From: Tupaia tana
Lineage: Eukaryota; Chordata; Mammalia; Scandentia; Tupaiidae
DNA length: 64,000 nucleotides
Assembly: GCA_026018925.1 (NCBI GenBank)
Contig: JAKSZU010000029.1
Location: 9,833,378-9,897,377, forward strand
Direction: 5' to 3'
Each line of letters starts with the position of its first letter. Position 1 is the first letter of the stretch. Shown here one piece after another: positions 30,843 to 41,217 of the stretch. The position numbers were made by a program, and so were the translations under genes. Below the pieces are notes generated by a model, which was given only the letters and a program-made list of their open reading frames with translations, was not told where the DNA came from and made no database searches.

Positions 30843-32310
30843 TGCGGCACGCGGGGCAGAACCCGGCCACGGCACGCGGGGGCAGACCCCGGCCACAGCA
30901 CGCGGGGCAGACCCCGGCCACGGCACGTGGGGGCAGGCCCCGGCCACGGGCCCCCGGCCACGGCACGGGGCAGACCCCGGCCACGGCACCGGGGGCAGAC
31001 CCCGCCACGGCACGCGGGGCAGAACCCGGCCACGGCACGCGGGGGCAGGCCCCGGCCACGCACGGGGGCAGAACCCCCACGGCACGCGGGGGCAGGCCCC
31101 GGCCACGGCACGCGGGGCAGAGTCCCCCACGGCACACGGGGCAGACCCCGGCCACGGGGGGGGCAGACCCCGGCCACGGCACGCGGGGGCAGACCCTGGC
31201 CACGGCACGCAGGACAGGGCCCTGGCCATGGCACGTGGGGCAGGCCCCGGCCACGGCACGCGGGGCAGAGTCCCGGCCACGGCACGCGGGGCAGACCCCG
31301 GCCACGGCACGCGGGGGCAGAGCCCGGCCACGGCACGCGGGGCAGACCCCGGCCACGGCACGCGGGGCAGAGTCCCGGCCACGGCACGCGGGGCAGGGTC
31401 CCGGCCAAGGCACGCGGTGCAGAACCCCGGTCAGGCTGGACCTCCGGATAGGGCATGTGGAGCAGAGCCCCAGCCAAGGCACGCGGGGCAGACCCCGGCC
31501 ACGGCACGCGGGGCAGAACCCCGGCCACGGCACGCGGAGCAGAGTCCCGGCCACGGCACACAGGGGGCAGACCCCGGCCACGGCACGTGGGGCAGACCCC
31601 GGCCACGGCACGCGGGGCAGAGTCCCGGCCACGGCACGCGGGGCAGAACCCGGCCACGGCACGCGGGGCAGGGCCCCGGCCAAGGCACGCGGGGCAGAAC
31701 CCCGGTCGGGCTGGACCTCCGGATAGGGCATGTGGAGCAGAGCCCCGGCCAAGGCACGCGGGGCAGACCCCGGCCACGGCACGCGGGGCAGAACCCCATC
31801 CACGGCACGCGGGGCTGGCCCCGGCCACGGCACGCAGGGCAGAGTCCCGGCCACGGCACGCAGGGGCAGACCCCGGCCACGGCACGTGGGGCAGGCCCCG
31901 GCCACGGCACGCGGGGGGGCAGACCCCGGCCACGGCACGCGGGGCAGAGTCCCGGCCACAGCACGCGGGACAGACCCCGGCCAAGGCACGCGGGGTCAGA
32001 GCCCCGACCAAGGCATGCGGGGTCAGAGCCCCGGCCAGGGCACGCGGGACAGACCCCGGCCAGGGCACGCGGGACAGACCCCGGCCACGGCACGCGTGGC
32101 AGAGTCCCGGCCACGGCACGCGTGGCAGACCCCGGCCACGGCACGCGTGGCAGACCCCGGCCACGGCACACAGGGCAGGCCCGGCCACGGCACGCGGGGG
32201 CAGGCCCCAGCCACGGCACGCGGGGGCAGGCCCCGGCCACGGCACGCGGAGCAGGCCCCGGCCACGGCACACAGGACAGAGCCCCGGCCACGGCACGCGG
32301 GGCAGAGCCC
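30843..32310 (-). repeat. GC-rich VNTR, ~25-bp unit, roughly 55-60 copies
   Basis: Nearly every unit holds CGGGGCAGACCCCG or a one-to-three-base variant of it, followed by GCCACGGCACG. The core is a perfect 5-bp stem with a CAGA loop. Variants of the loop-side word (AGACCCC, AGAGTCCC, AGAACCCC, AGGCCCC, AGGGTCC) are interspersed. A different spacer, GGACCTCCGGATAGGGCATG, recurs near 31440 and 31717, and diverged near 32321, marking higher-order blocks. CpG density is far above the surrounding DNA. The frames are open on both strands because the unit lacks stops, not because it codes. Confidence 0.95.
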
Positions 32311-32461
32311 GTCGGGCCGGACCTCCAGACAGGGCACGTGGAGCGGAGCCCCCGCGCCCTGACCCCGCACCCCAGCATGTGGATTGGAGCCCCCGCGCCC
32401 GCCTCCCCACCCCTGTGCGCCGGCACGCGGAGCGGAGCCCCCGCCTGCCGCCCCTGGACGT

Positions 32462-32949
32462 TTAATTGTATCTAGTACTTCTTGCATATTATTCTCAAAG
32501 TTTTGGGCCATTTTCTCAGTCTTTATGGTGGACCTTTCTAGGCCAGCCATTTTCTCTTCTACATTAGAGATTCCATTTTCTGAATGATCTAGTCTGCTTT
32601 TAATACTTTCAAGGGAGATTTTGACTTCTTGTATTATAGCCTTCATCTCTAACAGCTCCATCTGATTCTTCTGTAAAGTGTGAAACTCCTCTTTTAGATC
32701 TTGCATGAATTTCCTCACCTCCTAGAACTCTTCAACTCCTTTCTCCTTCCCCTTCAGCAGTTCCTTGTCTCTCTTCTCTTCGATCTCTGTTAGCTTTGCC
32801 ATTATGAATGATCTGAATTGTTTATCAGACATTTCCATGAATTCCCTTGAACTGTGTGTGGATGAAGAGGAGCTATCCGTTTCAGTTGGAGGAGGGGCAT
32901 TTTCCTGTTTCTCCATATTTCTTGTGGTCCTGCAGCGATTTCTAGTCAT
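32462..32949 (-). pseudogene. L1 ORF1, 5' half, inside the composite
   Basis: It starts at ATG 32949-32947 (MTRNRCRTTRNMEKQENAPP) and continues through a Ser-rich segment and the coiled coil (SLESIKSRLDHSENGISNVE) to EVLDTIKRP. There the L1 text stops, one residue before the RRM. One in-frame TAG (32724-32722) replaces a Gln codon. After that stop the frame stays open across the junction to 32023, so the coiled coil is followed by VNTR-encoded Pro/Ala/Gly/Arg repeats. The N-terminus helps trimerisation in ORF1p; RNA-binding domains are absent here. Confidence 0.9.
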
Positions 32950-33180
32950 CTGGTGGATGGTCGGTTTCTTCCCAAACTTTTGAAGTTTAATATGAGGGTT
33001 GGGAAGTGTGCAGAAAAGGAAGCAGAGAGAGGGAAACAATACCAACAACAACAACAAAAAAAAAAACAGACAAGAAACAGAGAAAAAGAAGAGAAAAGCT
33101 TTGGAATTCATCTAAAAAAGAAAAATTAATATTAAAAAAATTTCAATAAAAATCAAAAATTAGAAAACCGCGCGGAGCGA
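32950..33180 (-). promoter_or_regulatory. Non-monomeric part of L1 5' UTR
   Basis: It links the monomers to the ORF1 start. It contains the CpG-rich word CGCTCCGCGCGG (minus strand, about 33180-33168) and A-rich tracts. Confidence 0.7.
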
Positions 33181-33675
33181 AATGTCTAGATCTCAGGAGC
33201 CATTGAGCAGACTGTCTCTTGAAGAAGGGCTGTTCTGGGAGGAGCAGAGGGGATTATTAACAAAACAAAGGCCTAGAAGGGAGGGGCCAAAGGGCCCTGT
33301 AAGAAGCCTCACCTTAAAAAATTCTAAAAAGCAAAAATTAAAAAAAAAAAGACAGACAGACAGACAGAGAGAGAGAGAGAAAGAGTGAGAGGTAGAGAGA
33401 GACAAAGATTGATTCAGAGACAGGAGATATGAAAGGGGTTTTCCTACCACGTGGGTTTTGTATGCTGGAGGCCCAGTTAGGAGTGGGACATCTTCATTTC
33501 TCCCAGCATGTCTAGATCTCAGGAGCCATTGAGCAGACTGTCTCTTGAAGAAGGGCTGTTCTGGGAGGAGCAGAGGGGATTATTAACAAAACAAAGGCCT
33601 AGGAGGGAGGGGCCAAAGGGCCCTGTAAGAAGCCTCACCTTAAAGAATTCTAAAAAGTAAAAATTTAAAAAAAAA

Positions 33676-33706
<31 letters not shown>

Positions 33707-34100
33707 GAGAGAGAGAGTGAGAGGTAGAGAGAGACAAAGATTGATTCAGAGACAGGAGATATGAAAGGGGTTTTCCTACCACGTGGGTTTTGTATGCTGA
33801 AGGCCCAGTTAGGAGTGGGACATCTTCATTTCTCCCAGCATGTCTAGATCTCAGGAGCCATTGAGCAGACTGTCTCTTGAAGAAGGGCTGTTCACGTGGG
33901 TTTTGTATACTGGAGGCCCAGTTAGGAGTGGGACATCTTCATTTCTCCCAGCATGTCTAGATCTCAGGAGCCATTGAGCAGACTGTCTCTTGAAGAAGGG
34001 CTGTTCACGTGGGTTTTGTATGCTGGAGGCCTAGTTAGGAGTGGGACATCTTCATTTCTCCCAGCATGTCTAGATCTCAGGAGCCATTGAGCAGACTGTC
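33181..34100 (-). repeat. L1 5'-UTR monomers, two long and three short
   Basis: Units start (plus-strand view) at ATGTCTAGATCTCAGGAGCC: 33181, 33508, 33840, 33953 and 34065. The first two are 327-332 bases; the next two are 112-113 bases and lack a ~218-base internal segment between GGGCTGTTC and ACGTGGGTTTTG; the last is partial. Tandem promoter monomers at the 5' end are known from mouse L1. Their position next to ORF1 supports the same role here. Confidence 0.88.
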
Positions 34101-34116
34101 TCACTGTGTATCATTT
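34101..34116. repeat. Target-site duplication of composite element, right copy
   Basis: TCACTGTGTATCATTT, identical to 30447-30462. Confidence 0.93.
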
Positions 34117-34164
34117 AAACTCCCATCACATTGATATTAGTTAGGCTTTCTTTTAATTGTTTTG

Positions 34165-34415
34165 TTCTGCCTTTTTAGAAAGAGATTTTTGCTATAGGGT
34201 ATATGCACTTGCCAGAGAGACAGAGAAAGTGAGAAAACACCCTCCTGGAGTGATGTCCACACTGTGTTCTCTTCTTTATTCTCTTCTCAGGATTTGGGGC
34301 AACCATACACATGTTCCTGACATGAGTTTTAAGTCTCTGGTTCTAGGACTCAAAACTGCAATCAGCCATGTGGGAGTCCAGAGCCTTAACCACTATGCTA
34401 TCTGCTGGCCACCCT
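34165..34415 (-). mobile_element. Old long-type SINE
   Basis: GATTTTTGCTATAGGGTATA; ends TATCTGCTGGCCA. Confidence 0.85.
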
Positions 34416-34514
34416 TACAAAGACTTTTAATAAAGAACTAGTATGCTTCCCTTTGTTTTTTTAAGAATTACTATATTCTGTTACTACTATAATAGTAATA
34501 TTATTACTATTTTA

Positions 34515-34678
34515 AATTATTTATAAAAATTATTTATTTAATTGTATTTATTATTTTTTTATTTTAACAGAAATACAGAGAAAGAGAAAGTGAGAAAAAA
34601 AGCCACAGATCTGAGACAAGAACTGTGGTCAATCATATGGGAGTCCATTGCTTAAGCATCATGTCATCTGCTGGCCCT
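34515..34678 (-). mobile_element. Short-type SINE
   Basis: ATTTTAACAGAAATACAGAG; ends CATCTGCTGGCCC. Confidence 0.83.
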
Positions 34679-35077
34679 TTTTATGTATCATTTGCCAAAT
34701 ATCTCCAAGGTACCTAATTACTGTACCCCATACATATCTAAAATAATCCCTTGTGCCATTCTTTTCTCTTATGTAATCACTTTCTTCAAAACAATCTCAA
34801 TGCAGGTTTTACAAGGTAAATATTCTGAAAAGCTGTGCTTCCAAGAATATTTATACTGTATCCTCATATCTGATTCTGTAGAAAATTTTGGGTTCTAGAT
34901 TTTAAAATATCTAATAATGTGATATTTCGGTACACAATAAAAAGTTAACTTAAATCTCATGTGCCAGCAGAATAATGAGAATGTGGTTAATCCACTTTTG
35001 GGCTTCTGAAGCCAGTTGAGCACTGCTTTTAGTATATTAACACACGACATGTGCAAAGCATGGCCGTTATATAACTT

Positions 35078-35332
35078 CTTTTTTAAAGATATTTTTGCCA
35101 TAGGGTGTGTGCATTATCCAGAGAGAGAGAGAGAGATTCAGAGGGAAAGTGAGAAATTAGCCCACAGAGGGAATGACCACATCACAATCCATTCTCCTCC
35201 ATCTCCTTCCAGGATCTCAGGCATCCATGCACAGGCACCCAGCATGAGTTTCAAGACAGTGGGTCTAAGACTCAAATTGTGGTTGGTTATGTGGGAGTCA
35301 AGCATGGTAACTACTACATGATCTGCTGGCCC
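35078..35332 (-). mobile_element. Old long-type SINE
   Basis: ATTTTTGCCATAGGGTGTGT; ends GATCTGCTGGCCC. Confidence 0.87.
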
Positions 35333-35418
35333 ATGTTGTATAAATCTTCTACCTCATCTAATTGGCTATTATGGTCAATGCTTTGAGATGTTTAGTACAA
35401 CAAAGAGTGATATGAAGA

Positions 35419-35610
35419 GGCTGGCGGGTGGTGGGGTGGTTAAGGCATTGAATTCCCATATGGTTGACTATGATTTGAGTCCTGTCCCATTGACTGGCGT
35501 TCACATTCTGCCTTTCTCTCTCTCTCTCTATCTCTCTCTCTCTCTCTCATCAAATTGATGAAGGCTAATAATAAATGATAAATTAAATAAATAATTCTTT
35601 GAAAAATAAG
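35419..35610 (+). mobile_element. Short-type SINE with TC tract
   Basis: GGCTGGCGGGTGGTGGGGTGG head and a (TC)n run at 35515-35549. Confidence 0.85.
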
Positions 35611-35639
35611 AGTGCTATGCAAAATGACAAAAGGAAATG

Positions 35640-36018
35640 TGAATGGTATCTACAAAAACATGAATGGTATTTTAATCTGTAATCTCCTTGTGTTTATAGT
35701 ATATCAACATCCAAGAAGGACTTTGTTGACAAATAATAAAGGGTTTCAAAATATATAGAGAAATTTTTTTAGGCACACACACACAAACTCACAAACATAC
35801 TGACACATGTGTATAGATATATATATGGAAGAGTCATGTGCTCCATAAAGATAGAAGACATTTTAATCGATGATGAAAAGAATATATGATAGTGGTCCCA
35901 TAAGATAATAGGTTAGGTCATATGAATTCCACGTGCAATGTGTAATATCATCTAGGTTGTGTAAGTGCAATCTATGATTGTTCACATAATGACAACATTC
36001 TCTAAAATTGCATTTCTC
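35640..36018. other. Gene-free V2R intron 4 sequence
   Basis: AT-rich, with a short (AC)n run near 35775. Nothing else recognised. Confidence 0.5.
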
Positions 36019-36019
36019 A

Positions 36020-36285
36020 GGGACCAGCAGGTGGTGCACTGTTTATTTCACTGGACTTCCACATGGCTAAGTACAGTTTGAGTCCCAGATCTGGCAGCTT
36101 GAATCTCACACCAGGTGAATGTGCCTATGAGCTCAAACTTTTGAGAGGAGAATTGAGAAGAAGGGATTGTGGCATGGCAATCTCTCCAGGGGGATATATA
36201 TATTTTTTGCTTTTTATCTCTTTGTTTCTCTGGCAAGCACACATGTCCTATTGCAAAAAATCTATCTAAAATAAAAATTAAATTA
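36020..36285 (+). mobile_element. Long-type SINE
   Basis: AGGGACCAGCAGGTGGTGCA head, ACACATGTCCTATTGCAAAA tail. Confidence 0.88.
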
Positions 36286-36527
36286 AATTTAAAAATGCAT
36301 TTATCTCATTAAACAAAGTTCAACTATGTATACATATCCATTATTGCATTGATTTTAATTGAACTGGTGCTTGAACAACCATAAGAAAACAAATCAGCAT
36401 ATAAAAAAATATGTTTTTCTATAGTAAGAATGTATGTAACCTAAGTCACATCATATAAAGTCAGAATGTAAAAGGCAGATTTTAAAAAATAATTTGTATT
36501 TTCACTGAGGTAAAAGTTTAATTCATT

Positions 36528-36778
36528 TTTCTTTAGGAGTCAGCCATAGACCATTTGCTTTCACCAGAGAGAGATAGAAACAGAAAAACAATAAATGAGA
36601 TATTAATCCGCAGGAGCTTGGTCATGCTGCACTCCCTTTTCCTCCATTCTCCCCTCAGGATTTTGAGCATGCATGCACATACACATGTATACTTTTCAAG
36701 TCACCAGATCCAGGATACAAACCATGGTTGGCCATTTGAGAACCCAGCTCCTTCACCACTACTCCACCTTCTGGTACC
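36528..36778 (-). mobile_element. Old long-type SINE
   Basis: Diverged; ends CCACCTTCTGGTACC. Confidence 0.75.
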
Positions 36779-36784
36779 ACAAAA

Positions 36785-37345
36785 AGCAAATTGAATGCTG
36801 AATTAGTGTGGAAAGAGGGTAGGAGAAAGAGCAGAATGTGAGGAACGAAATTAAGAAGAAAAATAGAAAGGTGAGACATTTATGCAACCCAGAAATGGAT
36901 TATTATCTGTTGATGATAACATGTACATTATCCCCAACTAGATTGATGTGAAATGTATTTATGTTGGAAAATTCATTTTACAAACTAGGTGAGGTACAGT
37001 TATTGAATATATAAAAGAAATTAAAAGTAAATAAAATACATGAATGTTTGCACTCCATAGTAGAAACAGAAAGACTGGAAAGTATAGTAGAATGGAGTGC
37101 AACTGTACATACTACATACAGATAGTAAGGATAGGGGTAGTAAGAGGGTGAGCATTAGGGGAGGGAGGGAAACAGGAAAAGAAGTACATATAACTGACAC
37201 AAAAATAAAAAGCTACTTGCTGATGATAATGTATATGGTAATGTCTTTATCTCGTCTGATATGCACTGTACTCATGCTGAGAAAAGCCACGTTGTACACT
37301 GTAAAGAAGTATAGTGATTAAGTGATAAAAAGAATAAAACATTTT
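36785..37345 (+). mobile_element. Two L1 3'-UTR fragments in series
   Basis: The first (to about 37030) has GTTGATGATAACATGTACAT; the second has GCTGATGATAATGTATATGG and GCCACGTTGTACACTGTAAA. Each ends in an A-rich tail. Confidence 0.7.
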
Positions 37346-37457
37346 AAATATTGGAAAACAAAAACAAAAGAGTACAAAAAAGGGTAGTCACACAATTTCT
37401 TTTTAGGACTCCGTTCAGATACCTCTGTATATATTTAACATTGAAATGACACCATAC

Positions 37458-37679
37458 TTCCTTGAAAGTAGCAGGCCAATTTATCATCTCTTCACTGATG
37501 ACCAAGCCTTGATCATGGGTGCTGCTGTAGATAAAATCTCTGACTTTAACAAACATCCAGCTCTCATTAGGAAATCTCACAAGATTGTGAATATCATACT
37601 GTATCATTTTTCTTTTTTCATCAAGGGGCACGTGCCCAATATTGTTTGTCAATTGGCTTCTTCTCAGAAATGAATGAAG
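37458..37679 (-). pseudogene. V2R exon 4: end of ligand-binding domain, intact
   Basis: 222 bases, phase 0 at both ends, acceptor TTAATCCAG and donor GTATGG. It encodes LHSFLRRSQLTNNIGHVPLD, EKRKMIQYDIHNL and SEEMINWPATFKE, the family pattern just before the linker. No stop or shift. Confidence 0.94.
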
Positions 37680-38009
37680 CTGGATTAAAGGCAGGATTTA
37701 CAAATTAGGACTGCATTTAATGTAGAGTTGGATAGCCTATATCTATCAAGTAATCCTTCTATTTTAACATTTCTACCCTTTTTTGTAGGGGCTCAATGTG
37801 GATTGAGTGGTCACCAGTTCTGGGGTCATGTGAGAGGCACTCTCTTTTTCCTTACTAAAAGCAATAGAGGAGTAGTTGTAACTCATAAGAAAAATTCTAG
37901 GAGGTTTCCCAGAGACCCATTTGTACATGGACTTTTATAAAACTCAGACTAATAAAATCTGACTTGGACTAATTAGAGCTTAAACTTGGTCATTTATAAA
38001 GGGCACATA

Positions 38010-38108
38010 TGGGTCCAGTCAGTGAGTGGTGTGATTAAGGTGGCTGAATCACACACCACTAACCCAGCATCTTGAGTCCTGTCCCTGCAGCTTACAAAAC
38101 ACACTGGA
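38010..38108 (+). mobile_element. SINE head fragment
   Basis: GGGTCCAGTCAGTGAGTGGTG to GTCCCTGCAGCTTACAAAA; body missing. Confidence 0.65.
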
Positions 38109-38111
38109 TGT

Positions 38112-38285
38112 GGCCAGCTGGTGACATGGTGGTTAAGGCACTGGATTTCCACATGGCTGACTATAGTTCAAGTTTTGGACTTGACTGCTTGCTTTCTGAC
38201 TCTCTTTCTTTTTCTCTGTGTCTCTCTGATAAAATTTAAAATTAATAATAAGTAAAATATAATATTTATTTAAAAAGAAAACAAA
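38112..38285 (+). mobile_element. Short-type SINE
   Basis: GTGGCCAGCTGGTGACATGG head, CTGATAAAATTTAAAATTAA tail. Confidence 0.87.
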
Positions 38286-38424
38286 ACCCTGGGCACATGT
38301 ATGTTCATGTCCCATATTCCATATAAAAACAGAGATGAAAAAAAATTTGATCATGACTTTTCCTTATGGGTGTTAATTTCTCACTTCCCCTCTCTGTCTT
38401 TCCCTAACAAATATACATGTAGAA

Positions 38425-38590
38425 AAAATTAAGAATTATTTATTTAATTTAATTATTGCTATTTTTAAAATTTGCCATAGATTACGAGAGAGAGGGAAAC
38501 TGAGAAAGCAAGTCATCAGGTTACAAACTTAAACCAGTCAGCTATATGGGAGTCTCTCACACTGTGACCACTATGCCACCTGCTGGCCAC
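38425..38590 (-). mobile_element. Short-type SINE
   Basis: ATTTGCCATAGATTACGAGAG; ends CCACCTGCTGGCCA. Confidence 0.85.
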
Positions 38591-38847
38591 AGTAGAAAAA
38601 TATTTTAAAAGGCACTATATGTATAAAAACCTTTAGATTCTTGATAATGGTCAGTGTAGTATAAAGAATAGAGTTCTTCAAGTTTATTCAAAACTGTACA
38701 TTAAATATGTGTAACTTTTGGATACTATTTGCACCTCAATAAAAGTGTTTTTTTTTAAAAAAAAAAAACAAGCTTGTTTTGTTCTTTATTTTGGACTTCT
38801 TTTGGTAAAAGTGTTATTGTCATGTGACATAAAAAGAAACAATTTGT

Positions 38848-39148
38848 GGGAACCAGCAGTTAGCGTAATGGCTATGTCGCTGGACTCCCACGTAGTCGAC
38901 CGCGGTTCGCGTCTCAGACTCGGTGGCTTAAAACTCACGCTGGGCGCATGTGGGTGCGTGCCCAAGAACCCGAGAGGGGAATGGAGGGGAAGGGATTGCG
39001 GCGTGACCATCCCCCCTGGGGGGTGATTTCTCACTTTCTGTCTCTAATGTCTCTTTCTGTCTGTCTGGTGAGCGCACGTGCCCTATAGCAAAAAATCTCT
39101 CCAAAAAAAAAAAAAAAAAAAAAAAAAAAAGAAAAAGAAAAAAAAAGA
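38848..39148 (+). mobile_element. Long-type SINE, young, perfect target-site duplication
   Basis: Flanked by AAAAGAAACAATTTGT on both sides. Near-consensus head with TAGCGTAATGG (A-box-like) and CGGTTCGCGTC (B-box-like), the internal Pol III promoter layout of tRNA-derived SINEs. Confidence 0.96.
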
Positions 39149-39192
39149 AAAGAAACAATTTGTAACAACTATATAAGTTTAAAACTTTTTAA

Positions 39193-39450
39193 TTATTTTT
39201 TATTTAGAGAGAATTTTGCCATAGGGTATGTGTGCTTGCCAGAAAGAGAGAAAGAGAGAGACAGAAACTGAGAAATCACCCCCAGAGGGATGGCTATGCC
39301 ACAATCCCTTCTCTTCCAGTCTCCTCTTGAGATTTGGGGCATGCAGGCACATACCTTTAGCCTGAGTTTTAAGCCACCAGGTCTGAGACTTGAACCTTGG
39401 TCAACTACATGAGAGTCCAGTGACATAACCATTATGCCATCTGCTGTCCC
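39193..39450 (-). mobile_element. Long-type SINE
   Basis: TTTTGCCATAGGGTATGTGTG; ends CATCTGCTGTCCCC. Confidence 0.9.
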
Positions 39451-39465
39451 CAAACTTTTAAATCC

Positions 39466-39715
39466 TAAAGATGTTTTTATTCCTAGTGGGCATGTACCCT
39501 TCCCAGAGAGAGACAGAGACACTGTGAGAGAAGAGAAAAGAAGTGCCCCTATGGGGAATGAGCTGCAATCACTTCTTCATTTCTCCATTTTTTCGGGATT
39601 TTGAAAATGCATGCATGCTCACAGACTTGGAATATTTTTCAGGCCTCCAGGTCTGGGACTTGGACCATGCAGAATTCAGCTGCCTATTCAATAGACCATG
39701 GATCCATCCCACAAG
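39466..39715 (-). mobile_element. Old long-type SINE
   Basis: Diverged; TATTCCTAGTGGGCATGTAC. The head complement is partly lost. Confidence 0.7.
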
Positions 39716-39719
39716 AGAT

Positions 39720-39905
39720 TTTTTTGAACAATTATTTATTTTATCTATAATCATTATTTTTAATTTGTTATAGGGCATGGGTGCTTATGAGAGAAAGAGA
39801 GAGAAAAGGAAAGCAAGAAAACAAGCTGCCAGGTCTTGGACTCAAACTTGTTTTCCCTCAGGGAGTCCAGAGACTTAAACCATCATACCATTTGCAGGTC
39901 TCCAT
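39720..39905 (-). mobile_element. Short-type SINE
   Basis: GTTATAGGGCATGGGTGCTT; ends CATTTGCAGGTCTCC. Confidence 0.8.
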
Positions 39906-40129
39906 AAGGAGATTTTTAATAAAGCATGTTAGTCTCTTATTTTTAAATTTATGACATACTTTTGCAGGAAATAATTAACTTTTATTGTTTGTATAACTGT
40001 GTTTTCAGTCTTTAAATTTTTAGAATAGAAGCATTCTCATCTTTGACATATCTAGGTAACCATTTTGACAAAACTACTTGCTTTTCCAAGAGTCAACTTC
40101 AATCTTGCTCAAGCAGAAAATCAAATGCT

Positions 40130-40335
40130 GTTACTGTTAGTACAAGTAAAGAAATGTGATGTTATCTGTTGAAAATAATTTTGTAGTTTTATCAACTGGA
40201 CTAGGGAGAAATGTTCATGTTGATATATTCATTTTGTAAGCTAAATAACATAATTGAATGTATAAAAGAAAATGATATTTTAAAAATCTAAAAAAATTAA
40301 AAATAAATAAATTACACAAAATAAAATAAAGAAAT
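40130..40335 (+). mobile_element. L1 3'-UTR fragment
   Basis: ATGTTATCTGTTGAAAATAAT and CATGTTGATATATTCATTTTG match the 3'-UTR text at 36900-37000. Confidence 0.6.
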
Positions 40336-40461
40336 CAAATGAAAACTAACTTTCTGATCTTTATGTATGTATATTATATTTACTTGTTTTCTCAACAAAA
40401 TTGTCTAATGTATTGTGTTTTTTGATAAAGATGCTTTACACATGATTTACAAATTTACAAT

Positions 40462-40642
40462 TTGTTTTTAAAATTATTTATTTTATTAATTATTATCATT
40501 ATTTTTAGGTTTTCTATAGGACATGTGTATGCACCAAAGAGAGAGGGAAAGTGAGAAAGCCAGTCACCAGGCCCAGGATTCAAAACACAGGCAACCATTT
40601 GAGAGTCCAGTGCCTTAACCATGATACCACCTGCTGGTTCCA
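40462..40642 (-). mobile_element. Short-type SINE
   Basis: TTTTCTATAGGACATGTGTA; ends CCACCTGCTGGTTCC. Confidence 0.87.
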
Positions 40643-41217
40643 TGATTTAGTGTTTATTTTAAAATATAAACTGATCTATAAACCTAGTATAATATCCTGA
40701 GACTATATGCATCAAAAGTAGTTACAGATTTTAAAATAGATCACTGATTCTTCTTCCATGATTTGTTAACACAGTATAAGGAAAATTAAAATTAATGCTG
40801 TTATGATTAAGACAGGCACAATAAATAACTGAGCCACCTGAAAGTCATCCAGGCCAGTGAAAGAACATAACTGCTCAGATGGTCCTCAAGTGGTCATTCT
40901 GACTTTAGAATAGTCTAACATTTCTTCCAATATTTCATCCGCTTTTATTGTGTTCATTCTCAGTTATGTTAAGGTTATATTGTAATGACTTTCCATAATT
41001 TTTCCTCCCATCATTTTATGAATTCAAGGACGGGGAAGATATGGCAAAGTCCAGGTGACAGAGAAGAGAAAGAGGATGATGGGAAGAAGCCAGCCTCCAT
41101 GGACAATTCACAGAGAACACACAGAGTGAATCAATTATGTACAACTAATGGAGAACTCCCTTTAGAGAAAAGGGTTTATTCTCTAAGTATAATATTTTTC
41201 GGTACCACAAAAAATAT

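Larger units (their letters stand above)
30463..34100 (-). mobile_element. SVA-like composite retrotransposon: L1 5' UTR + partial ORF1 + VNTR + LTR piece + L1 3' end
   Basis: One 3.64-kb insertion in V2R intron 4 bounded by a perfect 16-bp duplication. In sense (minus) order: 34100-33181 five 5'-UTR monomers; 33180-32950 the rest of the 5' UTR; 32949-32462 the ORF1 start and coiled coil, cut just before the RRM; 32461-32310 degenerate GC-rich sequence; 32310-30843 the ~25-bp VNTR; 30842-30684 class II LTR-derived sequence; 30660-30490 the L1 3' terminus; then the A tail at the left end. The ORF1 C-terminus and all of ORF2 are missing, so it must rely on L1 proteins from elsewhere. The target reads ATTT/AAA on the plus strand, near the L1 endonuclease preference. 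Hominoid SVA has the same plan with unrelated parts. Confidence 0.85.

Noticed and set aside
30843-32310. Possible CRISPR array (short regular repeats)
   Set aside because: There are no unique spacers between repeats, the unit is a simple head-to-tail minisatellite, and the context is a mammalian retroelement.
30695-32475. Very long open frames (up to about 570 codons) on both strands
   Set aside because: They are produced by the stop-free GC-rich 25-bp array. Frames rotate every repeat and both strands are open, so there is no evidence of a protein.
37446-37673. Plus-strand frame of 75 codons
   Set aside because: Antisense shadow of V2R exon 4.
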